Below, one piece after another: positions 32,430 to 44,443 of a stretch of 64,000 nucleotides of DNA. Made by a program: the position numbers and the translations under genes. The DNA comes from Pomphorhynchus laevis (lineage: Eukaryota > Acanthocephala > Palaeacanthocephala > Echinorhynchida > Pomphorhynchidae), in contig WNNJ02002706.1 in the NCBI GenBank assembly GCA_012934845.2, forward strand, positions 186,001-250,000, given 5' to 3'. Under the pieces are notes generated by a model. It was not told the origin of the DNA. It made no database searches and was given only the letters and a program-made list of their open reading frames with translations. Within the stretch, counting starts at the first letter, position 1; every line of letters starts with the position of its first letter.

Positions 32430-34480
32430 TTTTTTTAATTTGGCAAATGCACACAGACTGTGTGCTTACAAACCCACAACAGCGAAATAGATACAATAAA
32501 AAAACGTTACTCGTTTAGTAGCATCGATTTTAGTTGCTTTTTGAAAAATTGGAGTAAGGATTATGATCGCAGATGATCAGGTAAGGAATTGCAAAGGAGA
32601 GGAGCAGCGATATGTAGGGATCGACGGCCGAAGTTGGTTGAGTAAAGATGTACGTGTAGCAGAAGAGAAACACAGGAACGTAGGTGAGTAGAAAGAGATC
32701 GAGATTCACTTAGAGTTGGCAGATAGAGATAAGAAGGAGAATTACAAAAGAGAAGGCGATAAGTTAGACAAAACAGACGAAATCGAACGCGATGTTCAAT
32801 ACTTAGCCATCCAAGTTTTGATAAATAGGAAGATATATGATCGAATTTACGAAGTCGAAAAAGGATGCGCACCGCAGTGTTAATGAGGCGTTGAAGAGGT
32901 TTAAGGGATGACTTTGAAGAGAAAACGAGAAGGCTAAGACAGTAATCAATACGTGGGAAAAGAAGGGAGGAGATAAGAGATTTACAAGAACTAAAATCTA
33001 GAGAATTTATGACGAGACGAATATCACGGAGAAGAAGATTTGAAGACCTAGTTTTATCACGAATGAAGGGATCGAGATGCAGGTTATTGTCGAAGTGAAT
33101 ACCTAGAAATACTAGTTTATCTACAGCAGGAATAATTGTGGTCTGAAGATACAGAGATGGAGGAATAACAGAAACAGTGGAGGGAAAAATCCATAACACT
33201 TTAGATTTGGTAGGATTTAGGGACATGCGCAAAGAAATTAGATGTTCTGATAGAGCACGAAGACAATTAGATGCGGATACGAAAAGTTAGCTTAGGGAAT
33301 GAGGAGACGAATGAGAATAAAGAAGTATATCATCAGCGTACTGCATTACCCTGAAGCAGAATTTACTAGTTATACAAGATAAATCTCCAAGAAGAAGCGT
33401 AAATAGAATAGGGCCAAGTACAGAACCTTGAGGTACACCACAAGAGATAGAAGATAGAGGAGAACACATTGAATTAGAATGGACGGAAAATGATCGATCG
33501 GAGAGATACGAAGAGAACCAAGCCAAGGTGGACGAAGAGAAACCATAGTGATAGCGAAGACGAAAAAGAAGGATTTTGTGATCGACAATGTCGAATGCAG
33601 ATGAAAGATCGAGCGATATTACCACACTACACAGTCTTTTGTCACGAGCGGAGAGCAGATCAGAAAATACTTTATGACATGCTAGTTCGGTGGAACGATT
33701 GGAGCTGAAAGCAGATTGAAAAGAAGGATAGAGCTGCGATGAAGAGAGATACTTGTTTATCTGATCTAAGACAAGGTGTTCAAGAATTTTAGATAAGGTT
33801 GGTAGAATTGATATTGGGCGATAAGATGAAGGAAGAGAGGGGTCAAGAGAGGGCTTTTTAAGTAGGGGACGAACAATGGACGTTTTCCAAAGAACAGGAA
33901 ATATTCCATTCACTATTGACGAGTTAAAGAGGCTGGTAAGGAAATGGGTGAAGTCTGTTGACAACAATTTGAGAATTCGAGTAGGGATGTGATCGGCAGG
34001 AGAGGACTTACAAGTTTACGAAATAAGAAGGCAAGATACCTCATCTTCAGATACCGCAAGTAGATAAAAGAGCTCAGGGATACGAACAGACGAGATACAA
34101 TAAATTTGTGGAAGGACGATGATCGAATCGATTAGAGAAACAGTTTTTGAAATTAGGTAATCGGAGAATTGAGAAGGATCAAGAGTGGAGGTGACAGAGG
34201 AACGAGAAAGTAGAGAATTAAGAGTTTTCCATTTAGTTCGAGAGTCATTAGCGGAAGCCAGTTTGCTTCGCCAAAAACTATGTGCCTTAGAACGCAGAAG
34301 TTGCCTATGCGAACGACGAAGAGCAAAGAATTGGTTACGATAAAAGGATGAATAGATTCTTTCTATGTAATTTGAGTTTCGTATGAATCGGTATTGCTCG
34401 AGATTGCGATTAGCAATTCTTTCCATATGTTTGTGTGAATGTTTGAATCGAGCATATTCTTTAGCCTGCAAACTTTCGTC
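32430..34480 (-). mobile_element. L2-like LINE, subfamily 3 (copy d)
   Basis: Minus copy truncated inside ORF2. From 5' to 3': linker ALRRSHRQLLRSKAHSFW (34310), RT YRPISILPTLSKILEHLV, SLDLSSAFDIVDHK (A), GVPQGSVLGPILFT (B), VMQYADDILLYSHS (C; about 33340), LVFLGIHFDNNLH and FRLRKFDHISSYLSKLGW. The frame breaks near 34010 and 33260-33285. The 3' end has a perfect hairpin GCACACA-GAC-TGTGTGC at 32449-32465 and an A-rich end in element sense. Its 5' edge merges into a foldback at 34449. Confidence 0.85.
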
Positions 34481-34722
34481 ACTCCTAGACGGTCATGTGA
34501 TTGCCGGCAGCCATCGTCAGCATGGTCTGCATTGCAAATTGTAGAATTTAAGAGCTAACGCCACCTACAATTTAAGCTAGACGTCGGAAATGCATTTTCA
34601 CAATGTCACAGAGGCAGCCGAAACGGCGTGTGATAGTTCATCTTACTGACGATGGCTGCCGGCAAACACATGACAGTCTAGGAGTGACGAAAGTTTGCAG
34701 GCTAAAGAATATACTCGATATT
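34449..34722. mobile_element. Foldback element, copy 3
   Basis: Arms of about 75 bp nearly identical in inverted orientation: cgagcatattctttagcctg... with tttcgtcactcctagacggt at the left and its reverse complement at 34650-34722. The core shares gcagccgaaacgg and tactgac-gatggctgccgg with copies 1 and 2. The outer arm overlaps L2-like coding sequence (reading QAKEYARFKHSHKH), so flanking DNA appears to have been duplicated in inverted form. Confidence 0.75.
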
Positions 34723-34865
34723 GCTTGAAGCACGTTACCGGGTATTCACGTGCTACTTCATACCTCCTCCAAAACGTTAGCATCGCCATCCATCGTGGAA
34801 ATGCTGTCAGCATTCTGGCGACGGCTCCAAAGGGCAAGAACATGGTAGGCTGGTGGTAGCATCCA
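34723..34865 (+). pseudogene. RLE-type family 2, C-terminal scrap
   Basis: Reads VTGYSRATSYLLQNVSIAIH then RGNAVSILATAPK, matching the C-terminal string of family 2 (compare VPYNKAVSNLFQRASFALMR-GSAK at 57.7 kb). Confidence 0.6.
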
Positions 34866-34869
34866 GTCT

Positions 34870-35754
34870 TGCTAAAGAATGACATTTCTCTACGAAGAAG
34901 ACAAACGTTCTCCTGTATTTATCTTTTTGTAATTTAAAATACTGTAGAATGTACATAAAGATCTTTAAAATATATTTGAAAATCACCATTTTTAATATTT
35001 TGTATATTTTATAGAAAGTAATAATGAATAATCACTCGATCAATGTTGATTTATATGATAGGATAATAAATGGATATCCTAGATCTAATTAGATTTCATG
35101 TGAACCAACAAGATGCAATTTATTGCTTGAAATCTTTACTTGTGTTTCTATAAAATCTAGGCGGCATTGAATTGCTGTTGATTTAGAAATAGATTAGTTT
35201 GGTTAAAATTACGATAGATTTCCCTTCAGGCTAAACGGTCTGATAACAATTAGCATCACTTATCACTCAAGCAAACTATGATCCATTGCTTCAACCGCAA
35301 AGGTACTTGAATATATAATAGGATAGTTAACACATGATAATATTGATTTTTTGTTGAATTCTATATGAACTCGATTACAAATGTCATTTATTCAGTTTGT
35401 CAAGGCGCCTTCAACAATATATCCTTGACCTATATAAACTATAATTGCAAAGCAAAATTATTTATCTAAATTAAAATTCTTAAACCCAAGCTATGGTAAA
35501 AAGATTCAAGTAAAAGTGCAAAACCGTATTTTGCAAATTAAATATAAAAACACGGTAGGCATTCAAGATTGTAATTTCGAAGTGAGTTTTCACACAAAAT
35601 AATAGCTAAAAATATTTCAATTGTTTACACTTGTTTCAAGAAGTTTTGGATAGTAGTCATTATTTATTACATTACCTAACATTTCTGATGTTCTATCGAA
35701 ATAAATACAAAGTAAAGAAACAGAAAAATAAAATTTAATAGAAAACGGATATAT
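34870..35754. other. AT-rich region with possible RT relic
   Basis: Mostly featureless. The plus strand at about 35215-35400 reads ASTAKVLEYIIG and LTHDNIDFLLN between stops, reminiscent of the conserved fingers region of LINE RTs, too decayed to place. Confidence 0.35.
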
Positions 35755-35790
35755 TTTAAGTGGCAAATGCGTGCTGGCGCACGATTACAT
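35755..35790 (-). repeat. Orphan L2-like 3' tail
   Basis: Only the terminal hairpin (CGTGC-TGGC-GCACG, 35770-35783) and the gtggcaaatg motif are present, immediately followed by the complete 3' end of the next copy at 35797. Confidence 0.7.
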
Positions 35791-35796
35791 TTAAAA

Positions 35797-38700
35797 AAGA
35801 TTTATTTAACGTGGCAAATGCGTGGCAGCGCACGCTTACATGACCACAACAAAACAAAAATGTAAATCATGTGTCGAGGTGTGAACGGAGGAGGTATTTG
35901 AATTTGATAAAGGAGAGAGCGCGGCGGACGTCGAGAGGAAGTTGAATCCAGGCAAGTGGGGCGGCGACGAGGAGGGATGGGATGCCATAGTTGTTGGAGT
36001 AATTGAGAACGTGGAGTAAGAGGGTATGACGGGAACGCAGAGATAGCAAGGTGGGGCGAGTGTCGTCTAAGAAAGGAAGGTTGATGAACGATGGGGAGCC
36101 GACAGCGATGAGACGAAAAGTAACGAGAAGAAGGCGGAGTTTGATGCGGATGTGGATGGTGGGCCAGGAGAGTTGGGCAAGATATGTGGATGTGCGGTCG
36201 AAGCGACGAAGACGAAAGAGCACTCGAACGGCGGAGTTGCTTATTCGTTGTAGGGGTAGGATTATGGATTTTGGAGAAATGGCGAAAAGGCTAAGGCAGT
36301 AATCGATTTTAGGAAAAAGGATGAATGAAGAGATATACAAGAGCACTCGAACGGCGGAGTTGCTTATTCGTTGTAGGGGTAGGATTATGGATTTTGGAGA
36401 AATGGCGAAAAGGCTAAGGCAGTAATCGATTTTAGGAAAAAGGATGAATGAAGAGATATACAAGAGCGGAATTCGATAAGGGGGCGGGTACAGCGGATGT
36501 TACATAGAATTAAGTTAGACGAGCGGATCTTGTCACAGACGAAGGGTTTAAGGGAAATGTAATCATCGAAATGGAATACTAAGAAAGTGAGATTGTGGAC
36601 TACGATGATGATTGATGAGGCAACAGACACAAGGGGAGGCGATATGTAAGGTTGACGGGGGAGGACTCACATTATTTTGGACTTGTCTGGGTTTAGAACG
36701 AGTCGAAGATGGGATATACGTTTGTAGATAGAAGAATGACAATTGAAGGCAGAAATTGCGATATGGTGTATGCATTGTGCGGGTGCATGAGCATATATGA
36801 GGATGCCATATACGTATTGCATGACATTAAAGGAGTAAAGTTTGATAAACCGAGAGAGATCGCCAAGTTGAAGATAGAAAAGCAGGGGTCCTAGGACTGA
36901 ATCTTGTAGGGCCCCACAGAAAATAGAAAGGAAGGAGAGGATTATTAATTAGAAAAGACTCGAAAACAACAGTCGGTTGATATGAGGCAAACCATGCTGC
37001 GGAGGAGGAAGAAAATCCGTAATCATAACGAAGGCGATAAAGGAGGATGGAAAGGTCGACAATGTCGAATGCGGAGGAGATGTCGAAGAAGATGATAACA
37101 CTATGCAAAGCATTGTCTCGTGAAATAAGTAGGTTGTTGTAAACTTTCATGCAGGCAATTTATGTAGAGTGATTAGAGCGGAAAGCGGATTGGAAAGGAG
37201 GGTAGAGATTGGATGAAGAGAGATAAGCGTTGATGTGTATTAAGATGAGGCGTTCTAAGAGCTTAGAGAGAGCAGGGAGTATTGAAATGGCGCGATAGCT
37301 AGAAGATAGGGAGGGGTCGAGCGATTGATTCTCAAGGACTGGACGAACAATTGCGGATTTTTAGTGTGAAGGAAATATACGACTGCGTATGTGCGAGTTA
37401 AACAAGGTGGTTAGGAAAGGGGATATCGATGGGCATATGGATTTAAGAATGAGGGAAGGCAAAGGATCGGCAGGTGAGATTTTGTTTGACAAAGACATGA
37501 GAACAGATGAGACTTCGGCAGGTGAGACAGGGAGAATATGAAAGGGTTTCGAGTGGATATGGCGAGTAACCGTGAGATGAAATGGAGACGAAGTTGAGAG
37601 AGAGTAGCGTGGATACTTTGGTCAGAAGAAATGAATAATAATCATAAAGATTGATGTTGCATGACGAAGAGGAGCGAGAAAGGATTGAGTTAAAAGTATG
37701 CCAGACAGACTTGGAGTTTAATGAAATGTCAAATTTTATGCTGCCAGAAGGAGTTGCATTTGATATGTAGTAGGTGGAGATGAGATCGGCCAAGTGCGTG
37801 ATAGGAATCACGGAGAGACGATGAGCGAGCGGATTTTACTTCTGAGAGAGCGGTGATAGGCTCTAAAAGCATGACGGAGTCGACGTATTGGGAGTAGGCA
37901 TTGGATGTTAAACCATGGGTCACACTTCAAGCTACGGTGATGGTAATGCTTGAAGGGCAAGAGAAGTACGAGAGTGGATGTGAGTTCATAGTCGAAAATA
38001 AATGCGAGATCGTAAGGAGAGGTTAACCATATTGTGGGAGAAGATATAGACGATTTGACTAAGGCAGAGCGTAGAAAAGGGATGTCAAGATTTCTCTAAG
38101 GGCGACGTAGGGTGGTTGGTTTGGGAGGCGAGGAGTTGTTGGATGTGAGATCACGGGTGAAGATAAAGTGATCGGATAGACCAGTATCGGAGATGGACAG
38201 TGAGGGGTAGGCAGCAAAACGATCAAGGACAGCGATGATGTCGATTAACCCCTCTAAGGATATGTGTGAGGGGAGTGGAGATGAGTTTGTAATTGTAGTT
38301 CGATCGGATGTGGATAAACCGAATGGTATCGGTGGAAGGGGGCGGTTAAGGCGAATGTTGAAGTCGCCTAGAACTAGTGAAGGGATGGATGACAAAGAAC
38401 AAGGAGAAAAGAAATCAGCGAGTCGGCAAAATATAGGGAGGTAGGAGCTGATAAACTAGGACGATATACATTGGCGAGATCCAGAATAATCTCTCCTATC
38501 TTCGGATGGAGGTAGATGTTTCGCCGTTTTCATCGAGACGGCGTTTTTCGATGCGGGCAGAAGAGGGTTGAGCGACTTTGGAACGGGTGTGATCACGGTA
38601 AGTTCAAGTGGTTAAAGATAACATGAGTTTAAATCGTTGAGAGAGAACAGAGGACGCGTGAGAGTCATGCTTGAAAACCATTTTCAGGCGAGGGCGCTTA

Positions 38701-39540
38701 GAATGATTAGATTGAGAAGATTTGTTTATGCCGATGAATGCGACAGGATATATGTCCTTGAAAAATGATGTTTTATCCGCAGGAATAAGATACGAGATGA
38801 TGGATCTGAAGGCGAAAACATCGTTGTCGAGACGTGCTTGTGGAGATAAAAACGTGGAAGGAGTAATATTAGTGACGATGACGCAACACTTGCGAGAAGG
38901 AAAGCGTTTCGTAAAGGAGGACGACTAAGCGTGAGTGGGTGAGATCTCGATAGGATAGCTGGCAGTTTAGATTTAGAGGGAGTTTGTTTGACGACCGGAG
39001 TCATATAGGATAATGATAATAAAGAGAGTTGCAAGCGATGTGAGGATAAGTTATTAGTAAAAGCATCGTGGAGGTTGGTAAAGTTGATTTTGAGTGATGG
39101 ACGTAGGTTATTGAGAAACCAGACAGTAAATACGGGACGGGGGTTTTACAGGAGTGATGATGACATGGGATTGGTAATGTATATGGTTGCAGGGTCGTTG
39201 GGTAAAGAAAGTTCATTGGAAACAACAGGGGTAGTTTGGGTAGACGTGTTGGATGTTGATGTGTGTTTATTACACAGGTTGCGGATTAGTTTGTTGGCAC
39301 AAAAACCACATAGGAAGTCTTATTTAGACTTATTGTTTTCGCAGGTGATTGCGATTGCTGTCCAGACGCTGCAGTCGTGTGTCGAGCACTCTATTTGCAG
39401 TTGTGCATAGTTGGTGTCGGTCGTAGATGTTTCCTTATGTCCTCTCATTAACGTTCTATTGCGTTGAAGTTGTTAAATTTGCTACTGCAACTGATCGGCG
39501 AAGGCTGCGAGCCGATCTACCTGAGCTTATCGAGAGATTA
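35797..39540 (-). mobile_element. L2-like LINE, subfamily 1, long copy (copy e)
   Basis: Nearly full-length but decayed. From the 5' end (39540): ORF1 with PHD-like finger (CSVWTAIAIT then DFLCGFCANKLI, about 39400-39290) and RRM-like part; ORF2 EN (SLVLGDFNIRLNRP at 38370, DTGLSDHFIF at 38180); RT linker; SSAFDIVDLSILLYRLRYDY (37080-37020); C-terminal domain to 35867. Many frameshifts. The hairpin at the 3' end (35820-35835) has one mismatch. Nine 20-bp monomers lie upstream of the 5' end. Confidence 0.8.
36216..36461 (-). repeat. 123-bp in-frame tandem duplication in L2-like RT
   Basis: Units 36216-36338 and 36339-36461 are practically identical and add exactly 41 codons (ISSFILFPKIDYCLSLF... 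read twice). Being in frame, it left the reading frame open. Confidence 0.93.
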
Positions 39541-39564
39541 AGCTCAATACGCGAGTTTTGCGAG

Positions 39565-39752
39565 GGAACTGACAGGAAAAATCTGGAACTGACAGAAAAA
39601 ATCTGGAACTGACAGGAAAAATCTGAAACTGACATGAAATATCTGGAATCAAAAGGAAAACTCTGGAACTGACATGAAAAATCTGGAACTGACAGGAAAA
39701 ATCTGGAACTGACATGAAAAATCTAAAACTCTGGAACTGACAGGAAAAATCT
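39565..39752. promoter_or_regulatory. 20-bp tandem monomers at the L2-like 5' end
   Basis: Unit ggaactgacaggaaaaatct, eight copies in exact 20-bp register (39565-39724), then an 8-bp spacer and a ninth (39733-39752). They lie directly upstream (in element sense) of the 5' end of copy e. The same unit flanks the 5' ends at 62483-62521 (two copies) and 21525-21543 (one). By analogy with monomeric LINE promoters this may be the internal promoter; that role is inferred. Confidence 0.8.
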
Positions 39753-39959
39753 GTAATGTAAGTATTTAAGAATCAAGATAATTTTTAAACCCTAATGATG
39801 TGTATCGTTCGTGGAAGCGATCTGCTATAAAGTTTTGGACATTCTTGATTCAGTACATGCCATCATAAACAAGTTATTTGCGAATTATGAGTTATTTGCA
39901 AAATGGAGTAAGACAAACAAGTGAATATTCTTGTCATTAGCCAATACTATACTAGTCTA

Positions 39960-40190
39960 AAAGTTTTGCAGTGTTATTATGTTCTCGACCTTTCTTCATC
40001 TTTTGATATTGCAGACCACCGCCTCCTACTCTATCGCTTTTGATATAGTAGGCTTCATCTATTGGACAGTAGAATTGTTTCCTACATTTCATTATGATCG
40101 TATCTTTTCTGTATGCTCAAACTCATCCACCTCATCTCCGTCTACACTAATAAACGGTGTTCCTTATGAATTAGAACTATGCTACTAGTA
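39960..40190 (+). pseudogene. L2-like RT scrap
   Basis: Plus strand reads VLDLSSSFDIADHRLLLYRF then FSVCSNSSTSSPS and INGVP, the RT stretch from motif A to motif B. Short and frameshifted. Confidence 0.65.
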
Positions 40191-40269
40191 TTTGTTCGAA
40201 CGTTGTGGTCAGCGTGTGAACATTTATCACATTTATTTTACGCCTATGCAAATATTGGTTACAACACTG

Positions 40270-40769
40270 TCAAGTGAGATTGTGAACTATGGATGATCGA
40301 TGAGGCAAAATATACAGTGGGAGGAGATATGTTTGGTTTACGGGGAGGATCCACATCTTTTTGGACTTGTCGGGGTTTATAACGAGATGGAGATTGGTGA
40401 GACGTTTGTAGATAGAAGAAAGACAGTTGGAGGCAGAAATGCTGATATCATGTATGCGAGTATCGTCTAAGAAAGGAAGGTTGATGAACGATGGGGAGCC
40501 GACAGCGATGAGACGAAAAGTAACGAGGAGAAGGCGGAGTTTGATGCGGATGTGGATGGTGGGCCAGGAGAGATGGGCAAAATATGTGGATGTGTGGTCG
40601 AAGCGACAGAGACGAAAGAGCACTCGAACGGCGGTGTTGATTATTCGTTGTAGGGGTAGGATGATGGATTTTGGAGAATTGGCGAAAAGGCTAAGGCAGT
40701 AATCGATTTTAGGGAAAAGAAGCGATAAAAGAAGAGACATACAAGAACGGAAGTCGATAAGGGGGGCGG
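40270..40769 (-). pseudogene. L2-like LINE with swapped segments (copy f)
   Basis: In minus sense the piece IDFRSCMSLLLSLLFPKIDY ... LPFLDDTR comes first, then IHDISISASNCLSS ... NPDKSKKMWILP ... SSIVHNLT. In all other copies the second piece precedes the first, so this copy is permuted. It ends in a palindrome at 40770-40802. Confidence 0.8.
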
Positions 40770-40802
40770 ATACGGCGGATGTCACGGAGACATCCGCCGT
40801 AT
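40770..40802. repeat. Breakpoint palindrome
   Basis: atacggcggatgtc-acgga-gacatccgccgtat: 14-bp perfect arms, 5-bp loop, exactly where the L2-like match stops. Confidence 0.95.
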
Positions 40803-41140
40803 ATATTGATGTATATACGCATCAAAACGAGATACCACAAAGGATTGATGATACATCAAATAATTGATGTATATACGCATCAAAACGAGATATCTCAAAG
40901 AATTCGGAGGAAACCTGCGAGATTCCGGGATGAAGAATGGACCGCAAACATATATTCTTTGAAGATATCATTCTTAGAAGAGAGATGATATAAAGTATTA
41001 CAATATGTTATCTTAATTTATGATTTATGTTATAGATTTGTTCCCCTATTTATATAAACAATATTGTTTGTTTGACGTCTAAAGACTATTAGCAGACATA
41101 TACTAAAGTTATCAGATATAAGTGTAAGTAGTTAGTAATC
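40803..41140. other. Short tandem repeat and AT-rich spacer
   Basis: Two copies of attgatgtatatacgcatca-aaacgagata (about 40806 and 40863), then AT-rich DNA without genes. Confidence 0.6.
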
Positions 41141-41369
41141 AAAGAATTTGTTCTTTGAATTTGTTCTTTGTTTCAAAGAATTTGTTTTTAAGTAGTTTTA
41201 ATCAAGAATTTATTAACCATATGAATGCTATAATAATATTATTATTACTATGTATAAATGTCATGCCAGGCTGGACAGATCGAGATGCCAGGTCGAGATG
41301 CCATGTCATACCAGATCGAGATGCCAGGCTGGACACTGAATGTCGTGGATTGTTTGGAAGTTGGACGGA

Positions 41370-41775
41370 TCGATCCATGTTGGACTTTTGCTCTTTTAAT
41401 CATCTGGCCCCGTCAAATGCTTCTGACAACAACTCCACACCATTCCAATATCACGAGACACGAACGCGGGCTAAGTACGATACGAGGAGAGGGTTAGCCG
41501 GTATGAAAGAGCTTCATTCATCCCGTTTGTCATTGCCGGAAACGGGACAATAGGACCGGCGGCGAACATTACAATCAAAAGAATTGCGTCGCTAAAGGCA
41601 GGCAAGGGATTACACATGTACAGCGATATAATAAAAACATTACGCTCGCAAATAAGCGTAGTTGTGGTCAAGTGTGCATCGAGGTGCATCTGGGCGGCAA
41701 GCTCAACAAGAGGTCATCCTGCTCGCGCCGGTATTGGACAAACTGTGTACCCGGAGTATAACGAAATGTGACAGA
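41370..41775 (+). pseudogene. RLE-type family 1, C-terminal relic
   Basis: Reads FCSFNHLAPSNASDN and FQYHETRTRAKYDTR, equal to the FNHLAPS...FEYHANRKRAKYAER region of the copy at 24.5 kb. After it come decayed pieces of the C-terminal helices. Confidence 0.7.
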
Positions 41776-41989
41776 TCCGCAATCAATCGTCCAATGTGAC
41801 GAAAACTCACATTAATTTAAATTTAATATTTCGGACCCATTTGCGGGTAATCTTATATTGTGTGTATAATAAATCTTATTCTAAAAAATGTATAAATGTT
41901 ATTAAAGAAATGACAACACTTTAAAAAGATTAACTGTATTATTTCAAATAGTACTGCAAAAAATAGATACTAGGAAGATCAGTTCCATC

Positions 41990-44016
41990 AGAAAGACAAT
42001 CGAATGGCGAATTGAAATGTGGAACGAAGGCAACTGGATGAAATTATCAAGGAAGCGAGATATCATCAGGCGAAGAGATTAGTCCAAATGAATGGTCTGA
42101 CATCTAAACGAGGTAAAGATGCGGCAAGAGTCGCTAAATTTACCAGAATGGGCTGAGTTGAAAAAGCAAGTAGACTACTGATGAATGAGAACTCGGGAGC
42201 TAGCCTTATATCTCTCAATCACATGGTTGGGAAAACTACTGTGCGCGAAAAATTAGCATCCCTCCATCCAATGAGGGAGCATGTACATACAGAGTGTTTG
42301 CTATGATCACCATTGCACAACTGTGTACAACACCACGAATCGAAATTCCATGAACTGAATGCCGAAGACATAATACGTGCAGCGAGATCTGTGCGAGGTT
42401 TAGCTGGCCCATCAGCGCTAATGCAATCTTATGGCAATCAATGCTCACGCAATTTAACCAAGAATCTCAAGCGTTGACAGCTCAACTACGTGAATTTACC
42501 ATATCAATTTCAACCCAACCCAGTAAACCTGAACACCTCAAAGCATATCTAGTGAGCAGATTAATTCCTCTTGACAAAATACCCTGTGTGAGACCATCGA
42601 TGTAGGCGAGAGGATTAGGCGTATTGTATAGAAGGTAATAATGTGAGTAGTACGAATTGACCTAACTGATGTATACGGACAAATTCAACTATGATGGAGC
42701 ATGTGTTGGCTCACTTGAAAATATTAAAAGATTGTGGAATAAAGTGCTAAAAATTGGACCAAAGTATGGATTCAGTGTAAACCCAGAGAAATGCATTCTT
42801 GTAGCACATAAAGACATGTCACAAGAACAGCTATCAATGTTTAAAGACACATCATTGAAAATAAAAACAGATGGATTCACGTTTCTGGGTAGCTATATAG
42901 GGAATGAAAAGTTTATTAATGAGAAGATCAAGGATAAGTGTGTTCGGTGGATCGAAGTACTTACGCTAGTAAGTAAGGTAGCTGCGTTTGATCCACATTC
43001 CGCTTTTATACTACTAACCAAATCAATTCAGCAACAATGAAGATACATACATCGCACTTGACACATTTCACATTTGGGATTTCAGCAGCTGAAAAGAAAA
43101 TTATTTGAAGAGTTATTGCCAGACATTCTGAATTTTACGGACATTGATGAGGAAATGAAACGGATCAGCAAACTTCCATTAAAACATGGTGGACTCGGAA
43201 TAATAAATCCCACAGGCTTAGAAGACTTTGAGTTTAAAAATTCACTCTTGGTTACATTACATCTACTTGATGGAGTTAAACAACAGATCGCAAAAAGTAT
43301 TCGAATTAAAAGAGAAAAGTGTGTTCTCGATGACAAGATAAAACTTATATCGGAGTCGAATAGAAATTTAGAAAACATTCTCTCAAATGCGAGTTCATCG
43401 GGAGCTTCATCATGGCTAAGTCTTGCACGTCCGGGAACAAAGCTGCCATTATTAAAAAAACGAAATCCAGGACGCCATAGCGGTGAGATCGATCGTAACA
43501 TAAAGGATTTTACAAGATCCTGTTTTTGTGGGGCACAACTCACGATCTCTCATGCATTGTCTTGTAAAACAAACGGTATTACCATAATTCGTCACAATGT
43601 AGTGCGAGACAATAGCAGCGGAAATTCGAAACATCAATAAACTCGTAACTGTTGAATCAATTCTATCACAGGTAAATGATTCAATCATCTTCGAATAACA
43701 GTCAACGACAAGAGAGAGAAACGCTAGAGCAGATATCTCTTTTAACGGATTAACAGGTAGTGCAACGGAGCGGTCGTTTATCGACATATGCATATTCAAT
43801 TGTCATGCGCCGTCGTACTGCCAGAGGCCTACTTTGGATTGTTTCAAATATCATGAAAATAGAAAACTTCAGAAATATGCTGAACGTATCACACGGGTTG
43901 AACGGGGAAGCTTCTATCCAATGGTGTACTCTGCAGTTGGTGGGGTTGGTCCAAGCACTAATCAGATAATGCAGACCATAGCAAAATGTAGAGCCTCAAG
44001 ATCACATCTAGACTAC
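41990..44016 (+). pseudogene. RLE-type family 1, third copy, disrupted by LTR element
   Basis: In order: IRKTIEWRIEMWNEG, AARSVRGLAGPSAL, then a deletion that removes most of the RT palm, NIKRLWNKVLKIGPKYGFSV, FTFLGSYIGN, LPLKHGGLGIINPTG, FCGAQLTISHALSCKTNGIT with IIRHN, and KYAERITRVERGSFYPMVYS. No YADD remains. It is cut at 44016 by the LTR retrotransposon, just after SRSHLDY. Confidence 0.8.
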
Positions 44017-44096
44017 TGTACCGAGTAAATTCAGAGAAGAATAGGCTTTATTCTAATACATCTAGAATAACAAGTCAAAAGGTAAGTATCATTACA
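44017..44096 (-). repeat. 3' LTR (80 bp)
   Basis: TGTAATGATACT...CGGTACA in element sense, with TG...CA ends and an AATAAA signal. Lacks the 4-bp agca found in the other LTR. Confidence 0.92.
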
Positions 44097-44106
44097 TTCT
44101 CCCCAC
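44097..44106 (-). other. Polypurine tract
   Basis: Element-sense GTGGGGAGAA abuts the 3' LTR, as expected for plus-strand priming. Confidence 0.8.
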
Positions 44107-44440
44107 GACATAATCATTTAAGTACGCAGGACTTCTTCGATTTCTTTGAGGTCGTAGTTCCCCATTTTCAGAACGATTGAAGTATCTCGTAGGGTAGTTG
44201 CTCTGGCACGTATTATCAGTATTTAAGAGAAATGATTCATCCTGTCTGGATAGTTCGTTTTCCTCGTTGTGATTGACCGTCTCATCGATATACTTCGTTG
44301 CATCCAAGTTTTCAGGGTTGACAGTGATTTCATCAGAACGCTTATCTGAACGTGAATGAGAATTGCTATTTACTGTTGAATGATCATTTATTGATGCCTG
44401 ATCACACATTTTATCGCCATCTTATAAATTCAAAGTTTCA
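44107..44440 (-). pseudogene. Distal end of pol, out of frame
   Basis: Open from 44409 to the LTR and reading SFLLNTDNTCQSNYPTRYFN then LRPQRNRRSPAYLNDYV, like the C-terminal tails of Mag-type integrases (R-x-x-R-R-P-A-Y-L). It lies in a different frame from the main ORF. An (AT)7 run at 44523-44536 is the likely slip site. Confidence 0.6.
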
Positions 44441-44443
44441 AGG

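Noticed and set aside
38096-38444. Plus-strand ORFs opposite L2-like genes
   Set aside because: Shadows of the minus-strand coding frame.
44107-44409. Envelope-like gene
   Set aside because: About 100 codons, no signal peptide, no membrane segment; resembles an integrase tail.
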